Assembly (NCBI GenBank): GCA_027257055.1
Contig: JAPVLO010000001.1
Span: 12,299,501 to 12,363,500 of the forward strand
DNA length: 64,000 nt
Direction: 5' to 3'
Origin: Cephalopachus bancanus
Taxonomy: Eukaryota; Chordata; Mammalia; Primates; Tarsiidae
This document shows positions 10,434 through 23,250 of the stretch, one piece after another; position 1 is the stretch's first letter, and each line of letters opens with the position of its first letter. Made by a program: the position numbers and the translations under genes. The notes below the pieces were generated by a model that did not search any database, was not told where the DNA came from, and worked only from the letters and a program-made list of their open reading frames with translations.

Positions 10434-12014
10434 TTACTTTTAGGTACATGACTTTAATCTAGACGTGGTGTTTCAGGGGAAATAAATGTTCCTGTTTCCC
10501 AAACAACTGTTAAAAATTAGAAAATGGCTTTACTTCCATGTTTAAATATCCAGAGGCGAAATAGATGATGAATGTAATAAAATACAACAAAATTCACTTC
10601 ACACACTATTCTGCGAGATGAAGTTAATAATTTCTATTCTGAGAAGTGACAAAAACTTTAATTCAGAATGTAATTGTAAGCATGTTCCTTGGGGTTTCTA
10701 TTTAAAGAAATCATCTTTTACCACAATGCACCTCATGGGGTTGCCAAAGCTGGGTAATGCATACTTCTGTGTTAGCCAAATAATGACTATTTCAGAATTG
10801 CAAGTCTCCATGTAAACAGAGAAATCATCCATGACAAACCAGCATTTATATCTCACTTCCAAGAGAAAAATTACCTTTGGGAACTGAACCAATATTGACA
10901 TTCTTAATAATACATTGCACATACACTTAAATAGCATAATCCTTCTTTTAAAAACCTTATCAAAGTCAGTTGTGTTTTCAAGTCCCCTGTAATCACTATC
11001 TGAAACCGAATGTGATAGGAATAGGTAGAATATAAATATGTTTTGTATTTATGATTTATGTTTTTTCTTTACATGTTTTTGTCTTGGCTTATCTTATACT
11101 ATAAGCCACTAATACCTAAATGTGTTGTATATTTATACGATAGATATAATATATCAAATATATAAACTTTATTTGAGAAACATAAGCACTTTATTAACAC
11201 AAAGTATGAACTCATGCTGACCACATGGAGTTCTAAATGCTGGTTACCAGTAATAACTTTTGGTAAGCTAAATTTGTGCAAGCTTCTTCTATAGAAATCT
11301 TATAATAGAAAGAGCAACAGAATGATTTCAAATATTATTCACCACAGTAAACACATAAATGGGTAATATTTCTCATTCCTCATACACTTATATTTCTCTG
11401 GTGCTGAAGGCATAAAATGCCAGGAAAGCAATTAGGCGCTGAAATATCTATTTTACTTCATAGTCATTCTTGTTAACATTCACCATTATTATGATTTTGC
11501 AAACTATTTTTTATAGGAATTAACTCTGACTTGAGACTCTATTTCATGTCATGAAAAATATCTCCATAGACTTTCATATTACACAGCAAATTCATTAGTT
11601 TAATTGATCCCATTTTAAAATTCACAGACTACATTTCAAACCACTTAAAAATATAAAATATAATCAGCAATTTAAAAAGAATATCTGTAGTCATTATTGA
11701 ATCTGTTCCAGAAAATACAGTGTTATCGTATCACCTCAGTATGAAATGTGTATCACATGCACAAAACAGTAGATTCTCTACTTTTCAGGTATTCACGTAT
11801 CATAAAATTTATCCAGATAGATCCAATAATTAATATGGTTATAACCTCAACTGAATAAATGATTATAGTGTACGATGTTCAAGGTCCTTTGCTAATATAT
11901 GTAGATATAAACATGTATCTAATACACATATAATCACACTGAACTGTCTAAGGCTGTGTGGGTCTGCAACTGACTGCATTTAGGAAGGATGCCCCACCCC
12001 ATACGATTATATTC
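10434..12014. other. unassigned AT-rich stretch
   Basis: No gene, no recognised repeat. Short open frames at 10134-10349, 10618-10815 and 10698-10937 have no supporting features. Confidence 0.45.
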
Positions 12015-12275
12015 CTGTATTTTGACTGTACCTTTTCTATGTGTACACATGTTAGATACACAAATGCCCTTGAGTCATAGCTGCCTACAGCGCCCAGCAG
12101 GCACGTGTTTTGCGGGTGTGTAGCCCAGAATGAAAAGGCTCTCTAACACAGCCTAGTGTGTAGCAGGCTGCAACATCTAGGTGTGTGGACATACACTCTG
12201 TGATGTTCGCATGTCCACACAATCGCGTAGGGACGCCTTTCTCAGAATGCACTCCCCTGATAAAGTGACAGTGAC
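12015..12275 (+). mobile_element. Tigger-type terminal fragment
   Basis: The same 3'-terminal region as the element ending at 10433: ACTGTACCTTTTCTATGTG, AACATCTAGGTGTGTGG, ACTCTGTGATGTTCGCA and TTCTCAGAATGCACTCCC. Only the right part of the transposon is present, in the same orientation as the first. Confidence 0.65.
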
Positions 12276-12439
12276 TGCCAATCCCACGTTCGCCCCCGAA
12301 TGAATATCGCAAACAGCCCTCACGGCAAAGCGTAGACAGTGAAACATGTTTACACAGCCACCCAAAACCAGAAAGTGAAGGGTGGGGCAAACCTTCCATT
12401 TTTTTCATAGTGAATTCTTCTTCTTTGTTTTTCTCCCTC

Positions 12440-12573
12440 TCTCTTTGAAATTTTATTTTTAAATTGTGGGGTACAATTCAGGGCTAGGTATACAAATATT
12501 CACCGTGCAAGTACCCTTATTGATGAGGTGTGCCCCCCCCCCCCTTCCCCAGGCAGATATCGACTACTGTCAT
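12440..12573 (-). mobile_element. 5'-truncated L1 3' tail
   Basis: Antisense tail beginning TTTTATTTTTAAATTGTGGG and continuing TACAATTCAGGGCTAGG, then an expanded run of 12 C. A GTGAATTCTT repeat at about 12411 and again at 12575 is a plausible target duplication. Same L1 3' UTR type as at 3445, 47489 and 60358. Confidence 0.75.
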
Positions 12574-13195
12574 GGTGAATTCTTTACCATTCTTCGAAAA
12601 ATTGTGACTCCTAGACTAGAGAAAGGATTGTTTTTGAGCATTTGTTCTCTCGTCCCAGGCTGAAGTTCACAATTTTGGGGAGCTGACTTAAGAAGGTTCT
12701 GGAATACCAGAAAGGGTGAAGGACTGTTATGGCCCCTTTCAAAAGGGTCCCACTTGTCATCTGGTGACAATCGCCACGGTCCCCACGATGGCCTTTGTTC
12801 CGTTCGGACTGCCCGAGGGGATGCCGGGCTCCCGTCACAGCTCCTGGGCACTCCCCTCCTGCTCTCTGGGTTCCTACAGAAGTCAGGGCAGAAAAGTTTG
12901 AAGAGCGATCCTGGTCCTTAGATTCGCCGCGAAGCTGGAGGCGCAGAGGATCCGGGAGTCGGGGAGCGCGATCAGGAGAGAGGCGCGCTCTCCAAGAACG
13001 CGCGAGGGGGCGAGGCAGGGAGGGCGCCGGGGACCCGGGGAACCCCCAGGGCGGGAATAAAGCGCCAGGCGGGCCCCGCGTCCCGGGAGGGTAGGACGCG
13101 GGGCGCGGGAGGCGGCGGGGCGAGGCGCCCTGGGAGCTGGAGCGCAGCCCGACGACCCGCGCCGCGGCGGGCAGCGCGCGGGGGGCGCGCGAGGC

Positions 13196-13218
13196 GGGGA
13201 GGGGCGGGGCCGGCGGGG
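13196..13218 (+). promoter_or_regulatory. G-quadruplex motif overlapping GC boxes
   Basis: Four runs of four G separated by A, C and CCGGC, all on the + strand. This is an unusually strong quadruplex-forming pattern, and it contains SP1-type GC boxes. It sits immediately before the region where I place the transcription start. Confidence 0.7.
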
Positions 13219-13219
13219 A

Positions 13220-13462
13220 CAGTGTCGCCGCCGACGCCGCGCCTGCGGGCCGGAGAGGCGGGCAGAGCGATCTGCAGCCGACCGGGCGGCGGAGCGACCG
13301 TCCCCAACCTCCAGCCGGCCCCGCCGCGCGCACCGCCGCCCTGGGCGCAGAGGAAGCGCCGCCACCGCCGTCTCAGTCGCCGCGCGGGGCGGGTCCCCGA
13401 GCCGAGCCCCAGTCGCCGCCGCATCACCGGGCTCCCGGACCCCGCGGACCCTTCTCCAGCAG
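13220..13462 (+). other. putative non-coding first exon (5' UTR)
   Basis: GC-rich, CpG-dense sequence that contains no ATG in any frame and ends CTTCTCCAGCAG|GTAAGGGC, an ideal match to the 5' splice-site consensus. Lack of ATG and the donor suggest a purely untranslated first exon. The start is uncertain: it is set just 3' of the GC-box/quadruplex cluster, and the real start may be dispersed over 100 bp. I could not identify the gene from the exon, and no downstream coding exon is visible within the next 50 kb. Confidence 0.55.
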
Positions 13463-13790
13463 GTAAGGGCGTCGGCGGGGCGCGGGGAACTTGGGCGAGC
13501 AGCCTCTCCGGGTCTGGAGGCTGGAGGGGCGCACAGGCTTCCCAGCCCCGCGGGGCTGGCGACGCCGGGGAGCGCGCGAGGTGTGTTGGGACCCGCGTCG
13601 TTGGGTCCCCACCCGGAGTTCCAGCGTGGAGAGCGCTGGACACGCCTGGGGGGTGCTTGGAGAGGGAGCCTCTCGGTCCCTTCCTGGGAAAGGAACCGCG
13701 GGGGCGCCCCAGCCTTTAGGATGGGCGACCCGAGGCTGAGAGCAGAAACCTCCTGAACTCGGGACCTAACCCGGAGGGAGAAGGCGACAC

Positions 13791-16340
13791 TGGTCATTGC
13801 GAGGGACGTGGAAGCCTTTGGTTGCCAAGGGAGATGAGCGGAACAGCGGTCACCTCTGTAACCGCTCCTGGGGGCGGTGGGGGATGTGCTTCCTCTTTCA
13901 TTCTTTGGGGATAGAAAAGACCGACTAGAACAAAGATGTGGGGGCGAAGGAGGGCTCCCCAGCTGTTACCTCTTCCTCTGATCCTGCTGACCCCTCGGCG
14001 CGACCCCCGCTGGGCAGTGTGAGCGCCATTGTCTCAGAGGCGACCCAGTGATGGGCAAAGTCTGGAGGGCGGCGCAGTACCCACTGGGGCCGCAGTGCCT
14101 CGGCCCTTCATCCGTCGCCCCGTCTTCCCCCGCCGGGCCAAATCAACGGGGTCGGTGGAAGAGCTCGGTTTACCTGGTACCTTGTACGCCCCCAAAAGGA
14201 CACGGAGATGATTTTCATCAAGTTCTCTTGGCGTTTCTGTCATTTAGAAGAGGGGCAGCTACTCACTTGTGGCTCAGATCTGTGTCTGGAGGAGTGAGCC
14301 AATCCATGCAGGAAAATCGTGTTAATCCTTTGCCACCTGGAAGAGTTATTTAGCTATTGGGGGGAGGAGGGGGTTTCTTGGGTTAAGCAGGGCCACGTAA
14401 AACTTAGCAGAATTGGAGTGAATGAGAGAGAGCCGGTGTGTATCCACTCAAGTGCGGGAGCTCTGGGGAAGCCCTTCACCACTCTGGGTGGCGGCTTTCT
14501 TTGAGCATCTCATGAAATCTCTGGAGTCTGTGTTGGGATGAAGGTTAACGCACTCACACGCATGTCTGCCATGCGTTCTTGGGGGTATTTCTGAGTGTAA
14601 AGCCTCCTGTCGTCTAGCCATGCACCTCCTAGTGCTTTTCACTTGGGAAGAACAAGGGATCCCAAATTCATCAATGAGACCCTGAAACCAAAGCCACATG
14701 ACTGCGGAGGGACCAACCACAGACCCACTTGGACCACCAAGCAAGCTTCCTTCTTATGGGAGCATCACACAGCTGCCAAAATAAGTCGAATTCTGCTCTT
14801 GGTATTTTTAAAAGCTTTGAAGGTAATTTGTCGTCTGAGGATTAAGGGTGCTCCCCAGCATGTCTATTGGTCTGTTTGAAGTTGTTTTCGTTTGTTAATA
14901 TCATACAAGCATCTGTGACATATACCTCGCCTTAACAGCTGTGGTCTCTCACACGTGAATAACTTGTGAGAGCATATGAGGTTTACAGTTGATGGACATT
15001 TTGAAAACCAGGATATATGGCATTGCCTTCAAGGCAGCATATGTTCCAGGGACTATATTACTTGCTATAAAAGAAATCATCCAGAGTGTGATATTTAATG
15101 ACTGGAGGAAAAAGAAGTTTGAGCAGTAAAATTTTATCTAGAGGGCAGAATTCTATTGTCGAGTTTAGCTGTGTACTATGAGGATTGGTGAGGGGGCAGG
15201 GAGATGAAGTGAAATGATTTGTTCAGGACACACTATCATAGTGAAATATCTTATGTGTGTGATGAAGACTAGAAGGGTCTCCCCCACCACTCACCAGTCC
15301 CCCAGTTTAAACACAAGCCGCAGTTGTTACTATGTCAGGTCGTTCATGTGATCTGTGCATAAGTCACTACCCCTGCAGGTAAAAGACAATGTCTACCAAA
15401 CACAAGCCCACTGTAGAACATGAATGTTCTTGAAGGAGAGGCAGTACAAATAGAAACATTCCTTCTCCTTAAGAAATCAGAAAATAAAATCTGTTGGGTA
15501 AAGCCACAATCATACGTAGAACACACATACCATCCAAATATATACGTCTAAGTGTATGTATCTCTATGTATGTACATAACTTGAAGATCGTAAATGTGTT
15601 AAAAAACATTTGCGTAAGTGAGAAAAGATAAGACATTGGGACTGTGATATTTGAAAATGATACTTTAAATTTGAGCCTGTGCTCAGCTAAACACCTCCAA
15701 AACGTGTCTGCCTGTTCCAGATCTCGTCACCAGGGGCAAATCCAGGGCCAATAACAACACATGTTCACAGAATGAGAAAATGTTGGGGGAGAAAGGAACT
15801 TTAAAAATGACCTGCTCAAGCTCCCAAGTACCACAAATGAGGGCAAATGAGACCCTGAGTTGGACCCGGGTAATTTTTTTGTTTTTTTTCAAGATCACAC
15901 AGCTAGATACTGGCAGGATGACTGGGTCTTGCTGTCTCTGCCAGACTGGTATGTTAGATGTGTGTGGAGGTAGGGTGATTTGATTATTTCGTCCTGAGGG
16001 ATGGGGCTGATGGGTAAACCTGCCTTAGATGTCATGTCTTTCTCCTGTGGGGTTCTCCCATGGCGTTCTCTGTCCACCACCTTTTCGTCTGGATTCCCTC
16101 TGTCCTAGGAATCTTAATTGTTCTTTAAGATTTCCAGAGAGCCAAGAATGAGCCTGTCAGGGGAACAAGAAAAAACTTATTGAGCTTAGAATGCATGCAA
16201 TTGAACCATGTGGGCTTAATACATGTAAGGAAGTCAGGCAGTAAAAGCAGATGATTTGTACCTGCAGTGCATTGAGGTGAGGACACAGTCATAAAAAGCG
16301 AATAAATGTCTTCACCCTTAAAAACAGAAAGGCTCACAGT
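13791..16340. other. low-repeat region downstream of the island
   Basis: About 2.5 kb with few recognisable repeats, falling gradually from the CpG-rich shoulder (to about 14.6 kb) into AT-rich DNA. Around 15780-15960 there may be a MIR trace (CAAGATCACACAGCTAGATA). Repeat-poor sequence next to a promoter is where intronic enhancers often lie, but nothing here identifies one. Confidence 0.4.
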
Positions 16341-16354
16341 TCCAATACTTCACC

Positions 16355-16450
16355 CATTCCTAAGTTGCTTTTCCATTTAATACCTCATTTGATCCTCACA
16401 AATGCCTTGCCTAGGATGAAGGGTGGGGCATTTATTCCACATCCCTATTT
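16355..16450 (+). repeat. possible MIR 3' fragment
   Basis: Resembles the MIR 3' region: TTTAATACCTCATTTGATCCTCACAAATGCC compares with the family's ATTTAATCCTCACAACAACCC. Weak and short. Confidence 0.3.
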
Positions 16451-16642
16451 TTAATCACTGAATTCTGTTTCTTCTCCCTCTTACCGTGCCCCCAGACAAA
16501 ATTAGGTGCTCTCCTGGAGCTGGTGGTTATCACCTTGTATGTTTTCTGTCCTTAAGTCTATTTTGTCTTCATCTGCTAATAGCCTGTCCTGGATATGGCA
16601 CTTGCAAAGATTCAATCGATCTTTTAAAAAATAGTGAACGAA

Positions 16643-16939
16643 GCCGGGCTCGGTGGCTCAGCCTGTAATCCCACGCCTTTGGGAGGCTGAGGTGAGTGGA
16701 TTGCCTGAGCCCGCGGGTTCGAGACCTGCCTGAGCAGCGAGACCTCATCTCTACAATAAATCAAAAAATCAGCCGGGCCAGGTAGCGCTCGCCTGTAGTT
16801 CCAGCTACTCGGAAGGCTGAGGCGGAAGGAGAGGCGGAAGGATCGCCGGAGCCCAGCAGGTCAAGGCTGTGGTGGCCGAGAGCACCCATTGCACTCCAGT
16901 CTGGGTGACAGAGTGAGACTCCAACTCAAAAAAAAAAAA
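16643..16939 (+). mobile_element. full-length Alu (lineage-specific subfamily)
   Basis: Starts GCCGGGCTCGGTGGCTCAG and ends with ACTCCAACTC and an A tail. AATAGTGAAC lies just before the element and again after the tail as target duplication. An internal 11-bp slip, AGGCGGAAGGA repeated, is present in the right monomer. Confidence 0.93.
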
Positions 16940-17459
16940 ATAGTGAACAAATGGGTTAATTGAGGTCAGGAATTGATACTCCACTTGCTTGTTTTAAGCA
17001 TAGACTTTTTTCCCCCCTAAGGAATATGCTAAACACCAATTTTTAGACAATGTAATACGATAAAAATTCATTAGCAGTTCTATCATGACATTTCCTAAAA
17101 ATGAGTACCCATTCACGTATGCAGTGAGACTTTGAAGAGAAGATTGTGTACCTCTAAGGAATGGTGTGAGCTCCTCAGGCTGACGAGTCTAAATTCCCTG
17201 GAGGTACCTGATAAGAAGTGGATTTCAGGCCTCTGGGGTGTCAGGCTAGGACACAGCCAGCCCGTGAGTCATATCCAGGAGCACTGCATTTGAGAACTTC
17301 AGTGCCACAGTCTTCTAAAAATTCACATTCAGCTCCCTCCATCCAGCTAGAATGGCTTCTCCTTCCCATGTATGCAAATATTTTCGTATTGGGGAGTTTT
17401 AATGTATTTATGGCATTTAGGAAGACTTGATAATACACCAGGCCATGCATTCAAAGGAA

Positions 17460-17660
17460 GCTTATTGTTATTTTTACTTCAATAACCGTAGGGGGGACAA
17501 GTAGTTTTTGGTTACATGGATGTAGTATATACTGGCGAAGTTTGGGCTTTAAGTGTACCCACCACCCCTACCTGTGCACATTGTTCCTGATAGGTGATTT
17601 TTCATCCCTCCCTCCCTTCTGACTCTTACCATTCTGAGTGTCCAGTATGCCATTCTATAT
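17460..17660 (-). mobile_element. older L1 3' UTR fragment
   Basis: Antisense copy of the L1 3' end: TTTTTGGTTACATGGATG, GTACCCACCACCC and ATCCCTCCCTCCC are family landmarks. It differs from the short lineage-specific tails elsewhere in the window and is more diverged. Confidence 0.65.
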
Positions 17661-17684
17661 CATTCTTTTTTTCTTTGTTCTCTT

Positions 17685-17980
17685 GTTTTTTTTGACAGGT
17701 CCTCACTCTGCTGCCCATGCTGGAGTGCAGTGGCATGGTCACAGCCCACTGCATTCATTCTTGGCCTACTGGGCTCAGGTGATCCTTCCACCTCAACCTT
17801 CCGAGTAGCTGGGATTACAGGTGCATGCCACCATGCCAGATAATTTTTTAATTTGTTTTGTAGAGATAAGGTCTCACTATGTTGCCTAGGCTAGTCTAGA
17901 GCTCCTGGGCTCGAGAGATTCTCTCGCCTCAGCCTCCCAAAATGCTGGGATGACAGATGTGAACCACGGCATCTGGCCCA
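17685..17980 (-). mobile_element. older Alu (AluJ-like), antisense
   Basis: Full dimer with standard AluJ-type text (GTAGCTGGGATTACAGGTGC, CTCACTATGTTGCC). It lacks the GCGGGTTCGAGACCCGC and ACTCCAACTC changes of the young copies, so it predates that subfamily. Confidence 0.9.
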
Positions 17981-18239
17981 TTTTATATCATTCCAAGGAA
18001 GTTTAGATTGACATTTTCAACTGTGACTAAAAGTATACAAAGAATATCACTATTTTTGAGTAGATGGTAATCTTTACATGGCAGTTTCAGATCGACTGAT
18101 TTCTTTTTTATCCCCCTTAAGATTGAGGATTGCAGTACTTGGTATCCAATCATGCGTACAAAAGTAACTAGTTTAAATGACCTGGTCTTCATAATTCCTT
18201 CAGTGTGCTTACTTCCTGGGCATGGAAGATGCCAGGTCA

Positions 18240-19210
18240 GGGTCATCTCCTTTCACTCTCTCTACTTTCTTGAAGTCTGTTCCTCAACCCTTTGGCATCT
18301 GGCTTCTCTTTCTTCTCCTAGGGTTTCCCTCCTGCTCTCTACCTTTCCTAACTTAACATAGGACACCGGCCTGCTCCGCTGGCTTCTCCCAGTCCGCGTG
18401 CCTGGGTTCCAAGTCGGCCTCTCCAGTCCTGTCCTGCGTCTGCTCACCCGATGCCTCAACCGGGCATTCCACACCACGCTTGACTTCTTAGATCCAACTG
18501 GACTCCTCCTCTCAACCGCTCTCTCCAAATCCGCCCCTGCTACTCCTGTGTGCTTGTTTCCTACCCACGTCTTCCTTATTCTCTGCCCCCCTCCCCTACA
18601 TTCCCTCTCCCATCACTCTTTACACCGTTGTCTTGTAAACATTGCTGCGACTCATCTTTCCTCTGACTTTTTATGACTGTCCCCCATCCTCGGTCTTCAT
18701 CATGCCCTGCCGGGACTAATTCATCTTCCTGCTCCAGTCTTGAGCTTGCCAGAGCCATTTATTTTAAATGCAGATTTGGCCTTGAGACCTCTTGCTTAAA
18801 AGACTTGAGTGATTTCCTTTCACCCGCAAGAGTACCTGCTCCCCGCTTCTTCCCCCCAGATACACATTGTCTCCTTAACTGGATATCTGCCCACCTGCGG
18901 GCTCTTCCATCACCTCTCCTGGCTCCCGTGTCCACCACTGACAACACGCAGGTGCGTGCAGTTCCCCACGTGGAACTTCGCACTTCTTAATACATCCGCT
19001 TTGTTCCTTCTCCCATGCACTGGGGATGAGCCCTTTCTAACTTCTTTCTGCTGAAATCAAACCCGGACTGTCTTCCCCAAAACACCGTACCGCAATACAT
19101 CCCTTCTAAGCCTACTCTGACTGCATACACATCTTGCACTCAACCCCTTGTGTGACAGCCCTGTTTAAATGCCTGGCTCCCTTCTATACTGCGAGTGCTA
19201 CTTTCTGATT
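18240..19210 (+). repeat. probable L2 LINE 3' region relic
   Basis: A C+T-rich block containing text typical of L2 copies, such as TTGACTTCTTAGATCCAACT and CTTGCTTAAAAGACTTGAGTG. It has no simple-repeat periodicity. Several open frames here on both strands follow from its composition and show no protein family I recognise. Confidence 0.45.
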
Positions 19211-19454
19211 TATGTCTGTGTCAGAGGTCGAGGTTGGGTGGGTGTTCCATGAGTGGAGACGAGTTTTGCAGAAGACAAAGGGAACGCTGACTTAGAGGCC
19301 TGTAGGATTTGCTTTGGCGATTCTGGTATCCACAGCCCCTGAGATCTGACCATATGGTGTCCTATCTTGCTTTTTATTGTCTTTCTTCTCTCTCCCAACA
19401 TCCCAGATCCTGCCTGATTCATTTTCTACATCCTCCCTTCTCTCATAAGCGTCA

Positions 19455-19560
19455 TCTGCTCATTCTACAGATGAGAAAAAGAAAACTCAGAGAGATTAAG
19501 TAATATCATCTCAGTTACACTGCTAGCTTATGGTAGAATCCAGACTTGCAGAATGGGCTG
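19455..19560 (+). repeat. MIR fragment
   Basis: Matches the MIR core: TTCTACAGATGAGAAAA, CTCAGAGAGATTAAGTAA, then a CAGTTACACTGCTAGC-type block and AGAATCCAGACTTGC. Confidence 0.65.
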
Positions 19561-19569
19561 ATTGTTTAC

Positions 19570-21715
19570 ACTCGTATCACTTTTTAAGAGGGCAAAAAAT
19601 TGCTCTTTTAAACAAGTGCTTCATAGCTAACCATCTATATCTGGAATCAACACACTGCCATGAGTGGGTCAGTTCCAGCCTTGACCTGTATGTATACAGC
19701 CTGGAAGCTAAACATGTTGTTTGCATTTTTAAAGTATGGAAAAATAAAATAAAATCACAAACTAAAGAAAGAATGTATGGCCAACTAAATCTCTATGACT
19801 CACACAGTCTAATATATTTACTCGCTGGCCCTATACAGAAAATATTTGGTGAGCTTCGATCCTTAGGGCTCATAAGACCATGTTTATTATAATTTATGTA
19901 ACAACTGACCTTGGCAAATAACTGTGATACCAGAAAAAAACTGGACATATAAAAATAAGAGGTAGAGTTAATGAATTTTAAAAATAAAATGAAAGTATAA
20001 CATACTACATTCAAATACTTGATGTCTTAAATTTGTTTTTAAAGTCTTTTTAGCGCTTATCATTTATCCACAAATAGTTATCATAATAGATGTAATTACT
20101 GTTAAGTAATGTGAGTAAAGTAAGTCAGTTAATTCCTCATGAAAATCATTTGGGCATTTGTGGTTTAAAAATGCTTGAAGGGATAGATAGCAGGGAGTTT
20201 GATGTTCAAATTCTCATAAGCTGAATTGAATTATGCATAAAAATTGGCATTTGAATATCTTCTTTTTCTATAACTAAAATGTTGAAAGCATTTTAATTTC
20301 ATCTTTATTACTGAAATTAGTGTTTTAAAAATAAACCTGGGAGGTGAAAATCTGTAGCTTGCGGTACTGCATGCCTTTAATGAACACATTTGAAATATTA
20401 AATAATTCCTTTAAGAATGATAAAGTCTTATTCAGGCTTTCTCATTTTCTTTCTAATTTAGATTCTTGGTTATAAGAAGATCAGTAATAGGTGCTTGGGA
20501 GCCCCTGGGTTGAAGTCGTTTTATGAGCTCCCAAATCTTCTTTTAAAAAAGTCTATTAATATGCCTTTTATCTTTATTATTTGGAACAGAGAGCCATTAA
20601 CTTTACATTTATTTCAGTGCTTTAAAACTACATGCAGGAGCAAGACAAAAGAATTCCAGCCTAAGAAATAAAGAAACTTAGTAGAACAGAATACTGAGAA
20701 AATATTTTTATATAGATTGTAGCTGCTATCTTCATTTTATAGTGTGTCGAAACAAATAACAGTTTTCTGGAGTGAACCTAAGATGCTATTTCTCAGGAAA
20801 TGAGGTTGCTAAAACTATAGATACAAAAGCATTCAGATAAGGGTGATAAATGTGGTTTTCCTAATATAGATTGTAAAACAGATACAGAGGCAGGAAATTA
20901 CAGAATAGTATGACATAGTCAATAAGAGAGTAAACTTGAGGTGGGCAAGCATTGGTTGGAATTGCAGTTCTGTTTCTCAATCCTCTGAGATGACAAATAC
21001 ATGGAAATGACCTTTCTAGGTCTCATCTATGAAGTGGGATAGTCAAAGTATAAGCGAAGAGCACAAGGCAGTGACTAACCTCTGCTGGACACTGGTGATG
21101 TAAAAAAGATGATTAGTAGTAGTTGTAGTGAAACTATTCATCATAATTTTGGTCTTAATCCTCTATATTAAGGAGAAGGAGCTCAAAAAAGAAAAAAAAA
21201 ATGGAACCTTGGATTAAAAGCCAAGGTAGATGAGAGAATTGAAAACTCATCTTGCTCTTTGAAGAAATTTCCAGTTAGGCTTAAGTTAATCCCAAGTCAA
21301 AACACTGAAAGATCTGCAGATGTGGCTTTCCTAGTGCTGTTGGTAATATTTGTGACATGCTGGAGAATTGCAGAAATGTCAGAGAACGGGGACATCAGAA
21401 GTCCCAAGCTTTAGAAGGAAGCATCAGAAGCTATACACATCAAAAAATAGTTTATAGACATATTAATAATATACACACAGCCATTAGGAATAATTTTTAA
21501 ACCTTTAAAATATGAAGATCCGGAATAGTTGACAGAAGTCAGTCTTTGTAAACTAACCTGACTGCTTAGTCTGAAAATAAAGTCAGATTAAAATTAATGC
21601 TTGAGTTTGCTCATCCATAAAAATTAGGGATCTGGACTAATTAATTTCTAAGAGTTTTCCTGTCATCTAAGAAATTATGATACTGTTTAGTTTTTTTTTT
21701 TTTTGAGGGGGAGGA
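19570..21715. other. unassigned AT-rich stretch
   Basis: About 2.1 kb without a recognisable repeat or gene. The open 120-codon frame at 19530-19892 has no domain I recognise, no splice context and AT-rich codons, so I do not call it. Confidence 0.45.
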
Positions 21716-22426
21716 GCTTTATTTGGTGTCTTTAAAAAAATATATTGTGGTAAAGCAACCACAATTGTCTTTTTGACCCATTAGTTTTCAAGTTGCTTCA
21801 TCTCTACATATTTGTGTGTTTTCCAGTTATTCATCTTTTTTTGATTTCAACTTTTGTTCCATTGTAGTCATAGGAGATACTTGGTATGATTTCAAACTTC
21901 ATAAGTTTGTTTACTTCTTTTGCCATTTAATTTGTGATCTATCCTGGAGGATGTCTGGGGTATTCCTGAGGGGGAAAAATTGCATTCTGCTGTTATTGGG
22001 TAGAGTGTTTTGTGTATTGGTTTATATAGTGTTGTTCAAGTTCTTATTTTATTTTATTTCTCCTCTCTCTGGTTGTTTTATCCATCGTTAAAAGTAGGCT
22101 ATTGAAATATTCCTCTATTGTTGGGGTGACCACATATTTCCCCCTTTGATTCTGTTAGTGTTTGCGCCATATGTGTGAGTGCTTTGATACTGGTCAATAT
22201 TTATAATTGTTTTATCTTCCTGACAAATTGACTCATTGTCATTATATATGTCCTTCTTTGTCTTGTGACAGTTTTTAACTTAAAGTCTACTTTGTTTGCT
22301 GTAAGTATAGCCACCATGGTCTTTTAAAATTACCGTTTGCATATAATATCTTTTTTTCATCCTTTTACTTTCAGCATATGTGTGTTCTTACATCAAAGTA
22401 GGTTGTACACTGCATATAGTTAGATT

Positions 22427-22428
<2 letters not shown>

Positions 22429-22472
<44 letters not shown>
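22429..22472. repeat. (TG)22 microsatellite
   Basis: Pure alternating TG run of 44 bp inside the antisense L1 block. Likely length-polymorphic and able to adopt Z-DNA. Confidence 0.95.
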
Positions 22473-22477
<5 letters not shown>

Positions 22478-23019
22478 ATGTTGTATGTATGTGTTTATTC
22501 TGTTCAGGCTCTCTGTCTTTTGATTTAGGAGTTAATCCACTCACATTTACAATTACTGGTAAGGGACTTCGTATTGTCATTTTGTTCTTTTCTGTGTGTC
22601 TTGTGGTTGTTTTGTCCTTTCTTTTATTTTTTGCCACCCTCCTTTGTATTTCACTGATTCTTTTAATAGTAACATGACTTGATTCCTTTCTCATTTTCTT
22701 TTGCGCATGTACTATAGGTATTTTCCTTGCAGTTATAATGGAGATAATATAAAACATCTTATAGTCATAACATTCTATTATTAGCTGTTAACAACTTAAC
22801 TTTAATCACATACAAAACCTCTTCTTCCCATTTACCCCTTACTTTATGTTCCTATGTCACAGATTACATATTTTGCACTGTATATCCATTAGCTTAGCTT
22901 TATATTTATAGTTGTATTTTTATGCTTTGGTCTTTTGAAATAAGCTCAAATTATACCAAATATACCAAAATACACAAAAGTTAAAATGATTTATACATCA
23001 CTATTAATGTATTAAAGAG

Positions 23020-23250
23020 GTCCGTTTTGGTGTATGCAGAAAGTCACTAACTTATGATGGTTGGACTTAGAAATTTGCAGCTTTACCATGGTGCAAAAGC
23101 ACCATGCATTCAGTGGAAACCACACTCCTCTTGCGATGCTGAATAGAGCAGTAAGCCACAGTGCTTAGGCACACATCTTCAACTTTTAACATTTCCAACT
23201 TAAGATGGGTTTATGGAGACCACCATAAGTAGAGGAACATCGACATATTT
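23020..23250. mobile_element. Tigger-like terminal fragment
   Basis: ACTAACTTATGATGGTTGGACTT near the left and ACTTAAGATGGGTTTATGGAG near the right are TcMar-Tigger end motifs. The fragment sits within the L1 block. Confidence 0.5.

Larger units (their letters stand above)
12900..13760. promoter_or_regulatory. CpG island promoter
   Basis: A sharp island of very high G+C and dense CpG in otherwise AT-rich DNA, with no TATA box and several GC boxes (GGGGCGGGGC at 13201). This is the usual form of a housekeeping or developmentally regulated TATA-less promoter in mammals. Long frames on both strands here (for example a 304-codon minus-strand frame) are composition artefacts. The direction of transcription is taken from the splice donor at 13462/13463. 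Divergent transcription cannot be excluded. Confidence 0.85.

Noticed and set aside
12883..13797. Long frames on both strands across the CpG island (304, 240 and 223 codons on the minus strand, 165 on the plus)
   Set aside because: GC-rich DNA has few stop codons. The frames are rich in A, R, P and G without a recognisable domain, and the same bases read open in several frames at once.
22425..22757. A 110-codon minus-strand frame
   Set aside because: It covers antisense L1 and the TG microsatellite (a His-Thr repeat), not a gene.
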